Positions 34,441-46,501 of a stretch of 64,000 bases of DNA are shown here, one piece after another; within the stretch, counting starts at the first letter, position 1; each line of letters starts with the position of its first letter. Both the position numbers and the translations under genes were made by a program. The DNA lies in assembly GCA_948567375.1 (NCBI GenBank), contig OX419757.1, positions 29,016,001-29,080,000 of the forward strand, written 5' to 3'. The notes below the pieces were generated by a model, which saw only the letters and a list, made by a program, of their open reading frames with translations, was not told the origin of the DNA and did not search any database. This DNA comes from Lunularia cruciata (lineage: Eukaryota > Streptophyta > Marchantiopsida > Lunulariales > Lunulariaceae).

Positions 34441-36055
34441 GTCAAAGATCACCTTTGGCTCGAACATAGATCTGGTTCGCATGGAATAGAAAGCCTTCCT
34501 TGAAGGAGAAGGTGTTATACTCCTTGTTGCATGCTGTTAGACAACCATGTACCATTTGGGAGAAGGGATCTTGTTGTAGAGTTGATCAAAACTTGTTATG
34601 GACCTTGGGGTCAATTGACATCGTTGTAATTGCCGCCGTGATGAGAGGAAGAGACTTCAAATCATGTTGTTGTGATAGAGCATCAAGGATGACATGGAAC
34701 CAACCTGGTTTGTACTCAAGTTTGATGTCAAACAATTGGAGTTGCTCTTCCCATCGATGATGTCAACTCTTCATGTGCTCCAAGTGTAGGGTCTGCAACA
34801 ATGGCTTGTGATCAATTTGCATGATCATTTTTTTCCCCAAGAGACAATGCCTCCATACCTTGGTGGCATATACCATTGCAATTTGTTCCTGATCTCAAGC
34901 AGAGTAATTTCTTTCAGCTGTATTTAGTTGGCAAGACACAAAGGCAATGGGATGCAGTCCATCTAGGAACTATTTTTGCAACACAACTCCAATTGCAAAG
35001 TTAGAAGCATCAAAATCAACCACACAAGGTAGTTGAGGATCATATGGTTGAAGAATGGGTCTTGAAGAAACCATATGCTTTAACTTCTGGAATGCTTCTT
35101 CATGCTTGGTGGTCCACTGGAAGCTTGAGTTCTTTCCTAAGAGGTCAGTCAATGGTGCAACCATATGAGCATAGTAGTGGATGAACCGTCGGTAAAAGCT
35201 GGCCAATCCATTGAATGACCGTACTTTTGTAGCATCCTTTGGGGTAGGCCAATGAGTAATGGCCTTGATCTTCTCTTCTTCCATCTTGATCCTCTCTGAT
35301 GAGATCTTATGCCCCAAGAAGGTAACCCCCTTCTGCCAAAAGGCACACTTTGACTTCTTGGAGTAAAATTTCCATTGTCGTAGTCGTCTTAGGACTTCTT
35401 GCACATGATTCACGTGTTCTACCTCTATCTTATTATAGATTAAGATATCATCTAAGAACACCACCACGAACCAATCCAATAGTCCATCCAACACCCGATG
35501 CATCTGATCCATGAAAGCTGCTAGAGCATTAGTGAGTCCGAAAAGTAGAACTCTCCACTCAAAATGCCCATACCTTGTGTGAAAGGCAGTCTTTTGCACA
35601 TCTTCTCTATCAATAGGAATTTGCCAATAGCCGCTACAAAGATCCAACTTGGAAAAGTAGTATGCTCCACTTACTTGATCAAGCAAGTCATAGATCCAAG
35701 GCAAGGGATATGCATTCTTCACGGTTTGCTTATTGAGCCCACGATAATCAAAATAGAAACAAAGTCTTCCATCCTTCTTTGGAACAAATAGTACCGGTGT
35801 TCCCCAAGGAGAGGTACTATGTTGTATAAAGTCCTTCTCCAACAACTCTGTAAGTGTTGTTTGCAACTCCTCCAACTCCTTTGGTGAGAGCCAATAGATC
35901 AATCTACTCATTGGAGTACTTCCTGGCAATACCTCAATCTTGAAGGGCATACCTTGATCAGAGGGTAATCCCTTTGGCAAAGCATCCGGAAACACGTCCA
36001 CAAACTCCTTAACTATCCAATCAACCATTGCTTGATGAGGCTCTCGGCCCTCCAT
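34441..36055 (-). pseudogene. Reverse transcriptase-RNase H of chromovirus G
   Basis: Frame 34,970-36,055 (361 codons) covers most of the reverse transcriptase with a kept catalytic site FLDDILIYN, plus YFSKLDLCSGYWQIPI, LLFGLTNALAAF and FNGLASFYRRFI, and the start of RNase H (DFDASNFAIGVVLQK). The rest of RNase H to about 34,441 is broken by stops. Confidence 0.9.
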
Positions 36056-36325
36056 AGATTATTCTTGTGCAATTGGCTTGATCCACACCGCAAATACAGA
36101 TTTATCTTCCTCCAAAGCTTGCTCTATGGCTGCTTTACTAACAAACTTCCCTTATAGGGATTCATCTCCCTTCCAAGCTTGCTCCTTGGTTGCCTTCTTG
36201 GCAAACTTCCCATCTTGGGACTCATCTCCCTTCCAGGTTTGCTCTATGGCTACCTTCTTGACAAACTTCTCATCTTGAGACTAACTATTCTTAGGTGTCT
36301 TACTCAAAGGTGCCAGACAACCTAA

Positions 36326-36718
36326 TCAGAAATTCCTACCTTGGTGTTGTACTTGAATTTGGCATCGGGTCCAGTCAAATTGAACCTTATGATGTTCAAG
36401 CCAAGGTAGACCCAGAATGATATCATAGTGTAGAGGTGCCACTACAAACCTCATACACTCCAAATACTCCTTCCCAATCTTGAAGGTAATAGGATGCGAG
36501 GTGCGGAATGCAGAACCCTTTCTACCATCCGCCATCATCAAACTACTTCCAATCACTGGCATGATAGGAGTACCCAATTCCTTTGCTACTAGCATAAACA
36601 TGCAATTCTCTGAACTTCCAAAATCAACCAAAATCTTACAACCTTGATTAGATATTGTACCTTGCAAGTGAAGCAAACTTACATAGGTTGAGCCTTCAAT
36701 CCCATTTGAACTAATCAA
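36326..36718 (-). pseudogene. Protease of chromovirus G
   Basis: Active-site motif ILVDFGSSENCM (usual form D-S/T-G-S/A) and second block ILGLPWLEHHKVQFDW. About 130 codons open. Confidence 0.8.
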
Positions 36719-36729
36719 GCTCCTAGTAG

Positions 36730-37900
36730 GCGACTCAAAATCTCCTATTGGGATTCCTTGTTTCCTTGATCATTCTACTCCACAACCTCCACCTGGGCAA
36801 CTTGTCGAGGTCGTCCATTCTTGAGTGGACCTTCAACAATGCGATACCCCACTTGGCAACAATAAAAACAACCACCATTTTGTCATAGTTTCTCTTTATC
36901 TACTGTGCTAAGTGGTCTTCGTTAAATAGCATCAATCTCCCTTGGTGCTGGCTCCTCCACTTGTGTGTAGTGTATTGGTAGGCTCTATGGAGGTTGAGGT
37001 CAAGACCAAGTTGTTGCCACCAATGAATCTAAATGTTCGGCCAACCGCATGGCTTCCAAGTGTTGTGGCTCTTGTATGGTTACCTCTAATTTGGTTCTTG
37101 CCTTCAAGCCCCTCACAAATTGATCCTAAGCTTCACCTTCCAATATATCTGGAATTTGCATGATGGTGTTTTGGAATTGCGGGATGTAACTTCTTACAGA
37201 GCCAATCTATTTCAACTCTGCTAACTTATCCCGTACAGCTCGGGTGGCATTTATAGCTTGGAACCGACTAATTATTGCACTCTTGAATTCTGCCCATGTC
37301 AAGATTGGTGCAAAAAATTGTCATTCAGCTCGCTCCACTTGGAATCTCCACCATAGCTTTGCTACTCCATCCAATTGGCTAGAAGCCAAGAGAATTTGTT
37401 TTGCTCATCTTGTAGATTGGTAGCTTCAAAATAACATTCACAATCAAACCCAAAATTCTCCACTACACTCGGAAAATTCTTGCCTTCAAATACCTTGGAT
37501 TTAGGGAATCTGATCCGATCTTCTCCTTCTCAAATTGGTACTCTCTCCACCTGCTCTTATCGTCAAAGATCTCGTTCATCCAACAATGAAGTAAGGTGCT
37601 TGATTTGTTGCTACATAGCAAGGATAACATCGGGTATTGCTGCCATGGTTGCTACTCTATCACACTATTCCCAATCTATCTAATTTATTAACACATAGAA
37701 ACAAGATGTCCACTGTTCTCCATAAGTTACAACTGGAAGCGACAAGGGTTCCTTAGATATGGTGATCATATGCAAAAAATCTTGTCCAAAGTGCGAGGTG
37801 ATGAATTGTGTGAAATGATGCTTGGGTAGTATTTGGATGCAAAAATCCCAATGGTTTGGTGGAAGTGGATTTGGTGGTCCATAAATTCCATCCATCCCAT
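36730..37900 (-). pseudogene. gag of chromovirus G
   Basis: Broken. A zinc-knuckle remnant (CFYC...) lies near 36,850-36,880. The N-terminal segment 37,680-37,895 reads PLPPNHWDFCIQILPKHHF and FGQDFLHMI. Confidence 0.7.
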
Positions 37901-37902
37901 TC

Positions 37903-37916
37903 TTGCTCTGATACTA
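37903..37916 (-). other. Primer binding site of chromovirus G
   Basis: Minus-strand TAGTATCAGAGCAAG beside the 5' LTR, one base from the initiator-Met tRNA site. Confidence 0.85.
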
Positions 37917-37917
37917 A

Positions 37918-38343
37918 TGTGAAAGACCAAATCCGAGGAGAGAAATAAGAGAATGGAAACTCACATTGGGACACTTGAATGAGGTAAAACTCCGAATGCC
38001 TAGCATGAGCTTTGGCTTTGGTATTTATAAGTAGCATACAAGACCCTTGAGAAGCTTCTCAAGAAGCTTCCTCAAGCCGCTTTCTTAGAGTGCAAGCCAA
38101 GTTAACTAGGAAGCTTCTCAAGAAGCTTCCTTCCAGAAGCCGCCTACTTGACGTGCAAGCTAAACTAGTTAGAAGCTTCTAGAAGCTTCCTTGTAGAAGC
38201 TACTTACTTGCGGTGCAAGCTAAGCTAGCCGGGAAGCTTCCCAAGAAGCTTCCTAGATACTTTCGGAATATTTTAGGCTTATTTGTCTTATGTGCTACTT
38301 CATAAGTCCGACTAACTTCGTCGCTAAACTCCATATTGTTACA
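37918..38343 (-). repeat. 5' LTR of chromovirus G
   Basis: A 426-bp LTR, TGTGAAAGACC...TTGTTACA. Several GAAGCTTC palindromes; the best heat-shock element is at 38,172-38,189 (GAAgcTTCtaGAAgcTTC). The TATA box reads TTATAAATA on the minus strand near 38,020-38,032. Confidence 0.9.
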
Positions 38344-38348
38344 CATAA

Positions 38349-38578
38349 TCTCTCAAAATCCTCTCATTTGTACAAGATGCACAATATCATCTCAAAGACA
38401 TCATAATGAACTATAGTGTTTACAAATGGGTCTTGGTTCTCTAAAATAAGATCAACCGTCTCTTCTCCTAATTTTCTCTCCAAGTGAGCTCTCATAACCT
38501 CCTTCTGTCTATTGTAGAATTGAACATACAACATTATCTTGCCTTTTAGAGAGATCTCGCCAAACATGCAAGTTTTCA
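38349..38578 (-). other. Leader of element B, part 2
   Basis: Continues the leader of B after chromovirus G (matching about 48,590-48,800 in C). The primer site near 38,550 is too diverged to read. Confidence 0.6.
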
Positions 38579-39094
38579 TGTCTCTCACTCAAGATGAGCT
38601 TCCAATGGCTATTATAGTAACATACCATGGACTAAAAGGCAAGGAACCTCAACTCCATCATACTCCTTCAAGGCTAAGACTCCAAGACTCAAACCATTAT
38701 TCACTAGAGAACTCAATGTGAGAGAGATAGTTGTAAATGAAAGGATGATGAGTACCTCCTCAACCCTAGTTTATATACTTGTGAAATATTTACATACCAA
38801 AGTTACTAATTATTGGAGTAACTCAATTTATTAGACTAGAAGTCAAATAAAGTCAAAAATCAAAAGTAATATCCATAATCATAGGTATATTCTCCAAAAC
38901 ATGTGATATTAACTTGACCCAATCACTAAGTCAAGGGTTCCTTTACATAGGCTATCATTGGACTATAGAAGAATCCAAAGCAAAAAGACTTGAGAGTCCA
39001 AGAGTTCTCAACTCTTTCCAAACACTTAGGAATAACACCAAGTCAATATACACTAGAATCCACAATAGTAGTGCTCATCTTTTCCACTTCCTCT
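38579..39094 (-). repeat. 5' LTR of element B, truncated
   Basis: Matches the family LTR from its left end to about 39,094, then breaks into unrelated sequence; about 170 bases are missing. Confidence 0.8.
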
Positions 39095-40765
39095 TCTTCC
39101 TATACTTGCATTGGGAGTTACCTTTGATCCCGTATTATCTTCATTGTTACTCTTTGACTTCAAGTCCCCCTTTGTATTGAATCAACCCATTCACTATCCT
39201 TTGAAGAGTCATCAATTACTTGTGTTAGAATTTTGCCTCTTTGTGGTCAACCTTATTGATGCCACATTATTCTTCCTCTTGCTATAGCTTTCTCCAATAG
39301 TCTTTGGTATCTTGACCATTCCATCTTTTGATACTTTTATAGCACTTCTTTGTACTTTTATAACTTGGATACATACTCAAGTTGGGATTGTGTAATACTC
39401 CGAGGACAAGAGAAGAGAGAAAACACAGATTGCACACTCAAACAATCAATGCCCTTCTCTTTATTATATAGCCAAAGAGGATCTCCTCCAAGGAAGCTCC
39501 ACCATAGGATTAGGGACACAGATAGGTGACATGTCAGCAAGCTCCACCCTTGGATTACTTACTTGGATGGGTGACATGTCTGGTCTAGGTCCTATCTGGT
39601 TGGTCAAACAAGCTTTGACCGGAGGGAATCTTTTAGGGAATCTTCCTGTAGGGATCTCAGAATCACGTGAGTAAGGTACCGTTGGAAAGATCTCAACGAG
39701 ACAAAGCAGGCAGGAGGGAAGGCCAACCTTTTCTCCATTGGGGGGGGGGGAACTTGCACATTTTGAGGCCTAATTTATCCGTTTAGGCCTCTGAAATTGC
39801 CTTCAAAGATTTCAGGTATATTTCGGTTCCTACTCTATTAGTAGAAGTCCCTTTTTGGTGATACCTCTTTCTGATCTGTTTAGTCCATCATGTGTAACAT
39901 CCTTCCAGATGTTACTAAACCAACTTTCACCTTTAAATCATATGTCTAGATATTGGTTCTAAGGTTCTCAAGTCTATTTTGGTTTTTGCACTATTAGTAG
40001 AAGTACTCTTTTGGTGATACTTCTATCTTATCTATTTTGACCATCATGTATAACATCATTCTAGATATTACCAAACCAAATTTCACATCTAGATCATATG
40101 GCTAGCTCTTGGTATTACAGATTGGTAACGTAATGTCTTGGTGGTAGTGATACACAAGAAATAACTTCTCTTCCTTCTTCAATAGTTTCATTTTGGTACT
40201 AAAATGAATCATGAAAAGAGAGAAAAAAGTGTTTCTCCCACATCATCAATTCCCTAGTTTGGTGGTAAAACATCTTTGCGTAATCTAAATCATTGCCTTT
40301 GTGCAATAATTGGAAGAATGTGGCCTGGCCATTGTTGACATATTTTGTCTTGGTTGACTTGAAAAACTCTATTATTGGGGTCACTGTGGCATTCCCCATG
40401 AGATCATTATATCCATGCAACTTCCAACCATTCCCTATCTTCTTGTGTTTGAATGAGGCTTCAAACTTCTTGGTTATCTCCTCTATCACTTGAGGCCACT
40501 CTTGGTCTAAGTACAATGAGCCTAAAGTTGAAATTACATTCCCAAGAACTCTGTACTAGTGTGCCTCTATCCATGCAAAGATGTTGCCTTTTAGGTTGGT
40601 GAAGTTGGAACTCTTTTGCTCTTGAATCTCTAATATCATTGGAACATAGGTGAAATTCCAAATCTACAATAAGAATTGCGCTTGATTGGTGTTGAGGTAC
40701 TTGGTGTAAAAGTAAGGTGCCCACTTCTCCACTCTAAGAGGCCATAATGTAACTTTGGTTGGCAT
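39095..40765 (-). pseudogene. Unidentified coding relic, split by a solo LTR
   Basis: Minus strand. An ATG at 40,765 opens a frame of about 190 codons with two stops, including KVTLWPLRVEKWAPYFYTKY, SLYLDQEWPQVIEEITKKFE and MFYHQTRELMMWEKHFFLS (open frame 40,199-40,516). A Lys/Ser/Asn-rich stretch follows on the other side of the solo LTR (39,095-39,390). I do not recognise the family. It may be a retroelement gag or a captured host-gene piece. It has no similarity to the other elements in the window. Confidence 0.45.
39391..40119 (-). mobile_element. Solo LTR of the D family
   Basis: A 729-bp LTR in the same orientation as D's own LTRs, with perfect target duplication GATTG at 39,386-39,390 and 40,120-40,124. 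Ends TATTACA. Confidence 0.95.
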
Positions 40766-41200
40766 TTTTTTTTTGAAGATATGGTATTTCTTAGTGATCA
40801 TCAAGTCATGTTGATCTTGCAAATTTGCTCTCTACTCTGGTATTCTTAAGCACTACTTCATGTAATATCTCTTTCTTTCTTTGTGTTGTGCTCTTTTGCA
40901 TTGGATACTCTTGTTCTAACTCATAATTCCTTCATCTTGCTTTCATAGATTGGAAAAACTTGCACAAATTCAATTGACTAAACCTCACATCCTCTTGAGG
41001 CTTTCTATTTATACCCCATTATGAACTATTTTTTAACTTTGGTGAGCATTAGTGGTGAGCCCTCGTTGTTCTCACATGTATGGAATGCCATAAGGACCAA
41101 CAATTATTGAAATTGGTTCTTTATCTTAAGTGGCAATATCTTGTTTGTGTGACTGCCAATGTGGATGATTGACTTTTAGACTGATGGTCCACATGGCCGA
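40766..41200. other. Unassigned sequence
   Basis: AT-rich spacer between the unidentified relic and the start of recognisable copia similarity. No gene or repeat recognised. Confidence 0.4.
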
Positions 41201-41723
41201 GGGAGTACCAAGCTAAGGATGAATACAGCTGATGTGTTTGAGGTAGTCCCGCTCTAATGTTATATGCACAATCTCACTCTTATGGTTTGTATCTTTGATT
41301 TTCTCCATAACAAAAGTCAAAACCACAAATCCTATCTATTGAGTCTAATCTACAATGAATGCTTATGAACCTCCAAACTAGCAAATAAAAAAGTGCATGA
41401 GGCAAGGTAAATTGTGCTACCATAGAGAGCAAGCCAATGTTAAAATGAGTATTGATGAGTATAAGTTGATGGAGAGTTTCTATAAGCTCCTATGAATCTT
41501 GACAGAGTATTATAAAAGAATCCACAAGTGAGACCAAAATTTGTTCACTTCAAGAAAAGAGTGAAGAAAATCAAGGTGCAAAAATTGATTTTCAAATGAG
41601 CTCAACTTCAGCCATTCAAGCTTGAGAAAATGGTAAAAGCAAAAACATGAGTGAGATTACAATATGACATCTTATGCTTATATTGTTGTAGCTAAGATTG
41701 AAGGGGAAAAGTGGATGCAGATC
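41201..41723 (+). pseudogene. Ty1/copia relic (right copy), 5' part
   Basis: 41,560-41,723 matches, in plus orientation, the reverse complement of about 8,590-8,760 in the left copia relic (shared block GACATCTTATGCTTAT). It continues at 49,513 beyond element C. Sequence before 41,560 is assigned only by continuity. Confidence 0.6.
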
Positions 41724-42404
41724 TGTGAGCCGGCCTATCTCTCCTTCAAGATGGACCTCTGATGGCTATTATGGTAGCGCACCATGGACTAAGAAGGCAA
41801 GGAACTCCAACTCCATCATACTACTCCAAGGCTAACACTCCAAGACTCAAGACATTGCTCACTAGAGAACTCAATGAGAGAGATGTAGTTGAAAATGAAA
41901 GGATGATGAGTACTTCCTCACCACTTGTTTATATACTTGTGAAATAGTTATGTACCAAAGTTAATAATTACCATAGTAACTCAAGTTACTAGACTAAAAG
42001 TCAAATAAAGTCAAAAAGTAGAAAGGAATATCCATTCACATGGGCATATTCCCCAAAACATGTGATCTTAACTTGACCCAACCACTAAGTCAAGGATTAC
42101 TTCACATGGGCTATCCTTGGATTATAGAAGAATCCAAAACAAAAAGGCTTGCGGGCTAAAGAGTTCTCAACTATTTCCTCAAAGCCAAACACCTAGGAAA
42201 AATATCAAGCAACACACTAGAATCCAAAATAGTGGTGCTCATCTTTTCCACTTCCTCTAAAGTAAGGTCCCCTCTATCTTAGCTATGACTAACTTTAGCT
42301 AATCATGACTAATGTGGAACCATCATTTATCTCTATATAAAAAATATCTCTCAAGTACTTGTAATGCCCAACTAAATATCACAATACCACACATGCACAA
42401 ATGG
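41724..42404 (-). repeat. 3' LTR of element C
   Basis: Begins TGTGAGCCGGCC. The last bases (TGTTACA) are missing, so it runs straight into the polypurine tract. Confidence 0.9.
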
Positions 42405-42421
42405 TTTACCCCCAAAAAAAG
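42405..42421 (-). other. Polypurine tract of element C
   Basis: Minus-strand run of A and G (TTTTTTTGGGGG) next to the 3' LTR. Element B has the same at 26,109-26,119. Confidence 0.7.
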
Positions 42422-43500
42422 TTTTCACTTTGTCCTCAAAGTGAAGGTCTCTCTACCTTCTATGATATATCTTCAACTTATCATGGTTAATCCTATCAAA
42501 GTGTCTTCCTCCCAACTCCTTGAGATCATAGGTGTAATTGCCCCACACCTTCTCCACTATGAAAGGTCCAAAGTACCTAGGCAAAAACTTTTTTTGCATT
42601 CTCTTGAATCAAATAGAATCAAACAACATTACCCAATCACCTTCTTTGAAAGGCTCTACCTTCTTCTTGCCTTACTTCTTGTCATAGCTCTCCTTTTTTT
42701 TCCTTTGGGCTTGCTCCACTCGAACTATAGCAACTGCTCTTGCCTCTTCCAACTCCATGAGTTGTTCCTTCCTTGACTTCTATGCATCACCTCCTTGTGC
42801 TTTCTTCAATCTCCTATGAATGCTTTGGAAGGTAGGAAGATCAAAGTGAATAGGTAGGGTAGACTCAATACCATATACCAATTGAAATGAAGAATATTTG
42901 GTGGAAGTCTTCATGGTTGTCCTATACTCCCACAAAACTGCATGAATCCTCTTGTCCCAATGATGTTTAACCCCCTCCATTTTTGCATCTTTGGCCAACA
43001 TCATGCACAAGGTCTGATTGGTTCTCTCTACCAAGCCATTGGAATTTGGCTTATAGGATGTAGTTAATATATGTGTGATAGAGAAAATGTTGTAACATGG
43101 CTGTAGTAATGCTTCATGTAAACTCTCTTCCTCTATCGGAAACCAACTCCAAAGGGCATCCAAATCCAATGATAATGCATTCGTAAAGAAATCTACCAAT
43201 TTCATTTTCATTCTTTTCCCTCAATGGTCTAGCCTCAACCCACTTGGGAAGGTAATCAATAATTACCACAGTGTACCAATTTTTTCTTGGGTTTCTATTG
43301 AGAGGACCTACAAAATCAATTCCCCACTTCTCAAAAGGTCCTAGCAATGGAATTGATCTAAGTGGTGGAGTGGATGTAAACTTTCTAGCAAAAGATTGAC
43401 AAACATGACAAGTTTTTCAATAATCAAGACAATCCTTGAAAATCCCTTTCCAATGGTAACCTACATCTAGAATCTTGAAAGCAGTCACCTTTCTTGCAAA
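42422..43500 (-). pseudogene. Integrase of element C, broken
   Basis: Frames 42,780-43,211 and 43,114-43,347. Core motifs are FEKWGIDFVGPLNRNPRKN (first catalytic Asp), FGCPLELVSDRGREFT (second Asp) and TSYKPNSNGLVERTNQTL (catalytic Glu). The frames overlap because of a frameshift near 43,150. Confidence 0.85.
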
Positions 43501-45298
43501 GTCTCCTCCACACACTAAACCTTCATGAAACTCCTTTATAAGTAGGATAGACTCTTCCTTACCCACTACTCTTTGAAGTAGACCATCTGCTCCTTGGTGA
43601 GAAAGAATATCCTCCACCATTGTGTGAGGTCTAGATCTTGCTGCAAGGGCCTTCCTCTCCCTAGCATGCATTCCTTCTGGACAGTTACCTCTTGTCACAA
43701 AATCCACAATCCCCTTGTAATCCATTGGAACCTCTTGAGTGACTGAGATTATCATGAGCTCCTCATCCAGGAAGGAATCATCCACTGGCTCATCTCCATC
43801 ATGATCATAGGCTCTAGATAACAAATCAGCATTTGCATGTTTCTTTCTTGGCCTATCCTCAATGGTGTAGTCATAATGAGACAATAGTCTCCCTTCAATA
43901 TAAGGCTTGTTGAAGATGTACTTCAATAAGCCTTGATCTGTGATAATAGTGGCTTTCCCTCAAATCAAGTAGTATCTAAACTTCTTGAGACCAAAGATCA
44001 CTGCAAACCTTCTTTCTCTATGACACAGTAGTTCTTTTTGCTGAAACCATCTGCCTACTAGCATAAGCCATTGGATGATCATGCCCATTGTGGTCTAATT
44101 GACTAAGAGTGCATCCTATAGCTACATTAGAAGCATCAGTGTAGAGGATGAAAGGCTTACTCAAATCAGGTTTAGCAAGAATTGGAGCTAGAACAAGGGA
44201 TTGCTTGAGCTCCTCAAAAGCTTTGAGAGCCTCCTTGTCCTCCAAAATCACCATGTAATCTACACCCTTCTTCATGTAGATGGTCAATGCATAAGCCTTG
44301 TTGGAAAATGAGAAGATGAACCTCCTATTGTACCCAACCATCTCCAAGAATTGGCATAACTTTGTCAAGCTTGAAGGGAATGGAAGGTCTGAGATTTTCT
44401 TCACCTTCTCAAGATCAACTGCTATTCCATCCTTGGAGATGATGCGCTCCAAAAGTAGACCTTCTCCACATCCAAAAATGCACTTCTTTGGGTTGAGTGA
44501 TGCATTTGCCTCATCCAAGCATTGCAAGACCTTGATTAGGTGCTCAAAGTGCTCCTCCTTGCTCCCATGGACACAAAAGTCATCAATGAAGTCTCTCACA
44601 AATTTCCCAATGAAAGGTTCAAATACCTTGTTCATGAACTATTGGAATGTGGCTGGATCATTGCAAAGCACAAAAGGCATGACCTTGAAAGCACAAGTTC
44701 CCCAAGGTGTGGTAAACGTGGTAAGTTATTGAAGCTCTGGTGCAATCTTGATTTGGTTATACCCACTATAACCATCTCCAAAATTGTACCTCTCATGACC
44801 TGCAACCTCCTCCAAGATAATGAATGGCAATGGGTAGTAGTCCTTCTTGGTAATAACATTGAGCTTCTTGTAATCCACACATACCTAAAGTTTACCATTC
44901 TTTTTCTTCACAATGAAAATTGGAGACACCCATTCTGAATTCTCTACCTCAAAGATAAATCCAACCTCCTTGAGCTTATCAATCTTCTCCTTCACAACCA
45001 AAGATATTGGTGGGCTAATGCAACGTTGCTTTTGGCGGATTGGTCTTGCATGTGATTCCACCTCTATCTTGTGCTCCTCCAAGGTAACTTCCTTCAAATC
45101 CTTGTAACTAAAAGTAAACACATGGATGAACTTGCGGAAAATCTCCTCAAATCTCACCTTCTTCTCCTTGGTAACATTTAGACCATACTTGAGGGTAGAT
45201 AACTTTCTCTCTATCTCCTCAAGTATCAATGGTGGTTTATCTGGGTCCTTTAAAACCTCTGGTTTAGGTGCAAAATCCATATCATACAAAAGGTACAC
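43417..45298 (-). pseudogene. Reverse transcriptase-RNase H of element C
   Basis: RT start 44,885-45,298 (SPIFIVKKKNGKL), RT core 44,632-44,898, then 44,018-44,635 with FIDDFCVHGSKEEHFEHL, GYNRRFIFSFSNKA and the RNase H start KPFILYTDASNVAIGCTLS. RNase H end is 43,417-43,926 (HANADLLSRAYDHDGDEP). The GDGYSGYNQIKIAP region is present but out of frame. Confidence 0.85.
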
Positions 45299-45301
45299 AT
45301 C

Positions 45302-46501
45302 TTAATCAGATTTAGATTCATCCTCCTCCATGGAAGTCTCCTCTTCCATGCTTGTGTCCACACCTAAAGCTCCTTCTTCAGAATTTGATTCCCAATAATC
45401 AGAAGATGGTGTATCTGAATGTGAAGTGTTGGTGGTGTTAGTCACAAGAACTGTGACTCTATGGTTTGATGGTCCAATCCTCAAGTACCCTTTGTGCCCT
45501 CAATCAATTGTGCGTGCTGCTCTCAACCATGGCCTCCCAAGGAGTAAGTCATAGCTTGAATCTTTCAAGACTTGGAAAGTCATGAGATTTTGAACTCCCA
45601 TAAATGAAACTACCACCTTATCCATCACCCCTACTGGTGGAACTTGTTGCTTGTTTGCCATGCTCACCACAAATGTTGAAGGTCTGGAGGGTATCATACC
45701 CAACTTCTTCATCAACCTTTCTGACATGGCATTTACTGTTGATCCTCCATCAACCAATGCATCCTTGATGTAGTGACCATTCACTCTCACATCAATCTTG
45801 GAGGCATATTCACAAGCCTCTCATGGTGTTGGCTTGGCATCCATCACCCCCATTGATACTAGAGCTTTTGCCTTCTTTCTTCCTCTTGCTCCTTGTAGAA
45901 CTCAAACCACCTCTAAGCTCCATTCTCAAGGTAGGGTTCAAAGAAATCAATTGGCTCACTAATATATTAGCCTTATGACTGCAACATCCTCCAACACGTT
46001 GTAGTTCCATTGTTGCTTTGAAATCAAGAAATCCTCCATCCCCAACTTCTTCCTTGGAGTCTTTGTTGTTGATGGTGTTGATGTAGGAGTGCTCCTAGTA
46101 GACATAGGAGTATCCTTGCTTGGAGTAAATCCTTGAGAAGAGTGAACATCCTCTGCAAAATGAACTCTCTTCTTCTCTTGTGCCAAAAGCTCCAAATTAA
46201 GACCCTTGGAGTTTGAGCACTCTCCCTTCTCATACTTGCTCTCAACCACATCTATGGATGCTATCCACTTACCTATGTTTGGATTAGGAGCCACTTGGGT
46301 TTCACTACCTCCCTCTTTCCCTCTATTGGCTCCCTCATAACTCCTTCCTCCATGGTAAGTGGAATTTGGATAATTCTTTTGGATATGGCCTCTTCCTCCA
46401 CAACCAAAACAATTTTTATCATTGAAATTGTTTGTTGGTTGGCCTCCTCTATATGGATAATTTCCATAACTCCTAGGCCCTCTCCCTACATTATGATCCA
46501 T
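45302..46501 (-). pseudogene. Protease and gag tail of element C
   Basis: Protease motif ALVDGGSTVNAMSERL (45,500-45,790) with LLLGRPWLRAA. The linker 45,959-46,501 contains the knuckle-like CFGCGGRGHIQKNY, in which the last Cys is replaced by Tyr, followed by a Ser/Thr-rich stretch. Confidence 0.8.

Larger units (their letters stand above)
32706..38343 (-). mobile_element. Chromovirus G with heat-shock-element-rich LTRs
   Basis: A 5.6-kb minus-strand gypsy element with both LTRs, an initiator-Met-type primer site, gag, protease, RT-RNase H, integrase and chromodomain. It is flanked by TATAA (32,701-32,705) and CATAA (38,344-38,348), a target duplication with one difference. It inserted into the leader of element B. 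The longest pol frame is 361 codons and there are several frame breaks, so it is not autonomous now. Confidence 0.9.
25440..39094 (-). mobile_element. Gypsy element B (A family), host of G and a solo LTR
   Basis: Second copy of the Athila/Tat-like family, minus strand, more decayed than A and C. The left LTR 25,440-26,108 is followed directly by the purine-tract region TTTACCCCCAG. Internal pieces run to about 31,905. Its leader is split by chromovirus G at 32,706-38,343. The 5' LTR starts at 38,579 and breaks off at about 39,094, where unrelated sequence begins. A G-family solo LTR interrupts gag at 30,672-31,095. Confidence 0.85.

Noticed and set aside
42312-42776. A 154-codon plus-strand open frame
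   Set aside because: Antisense to the LTR end and integrase tail of element C. Similar antisense frames occur at the same place in element B.
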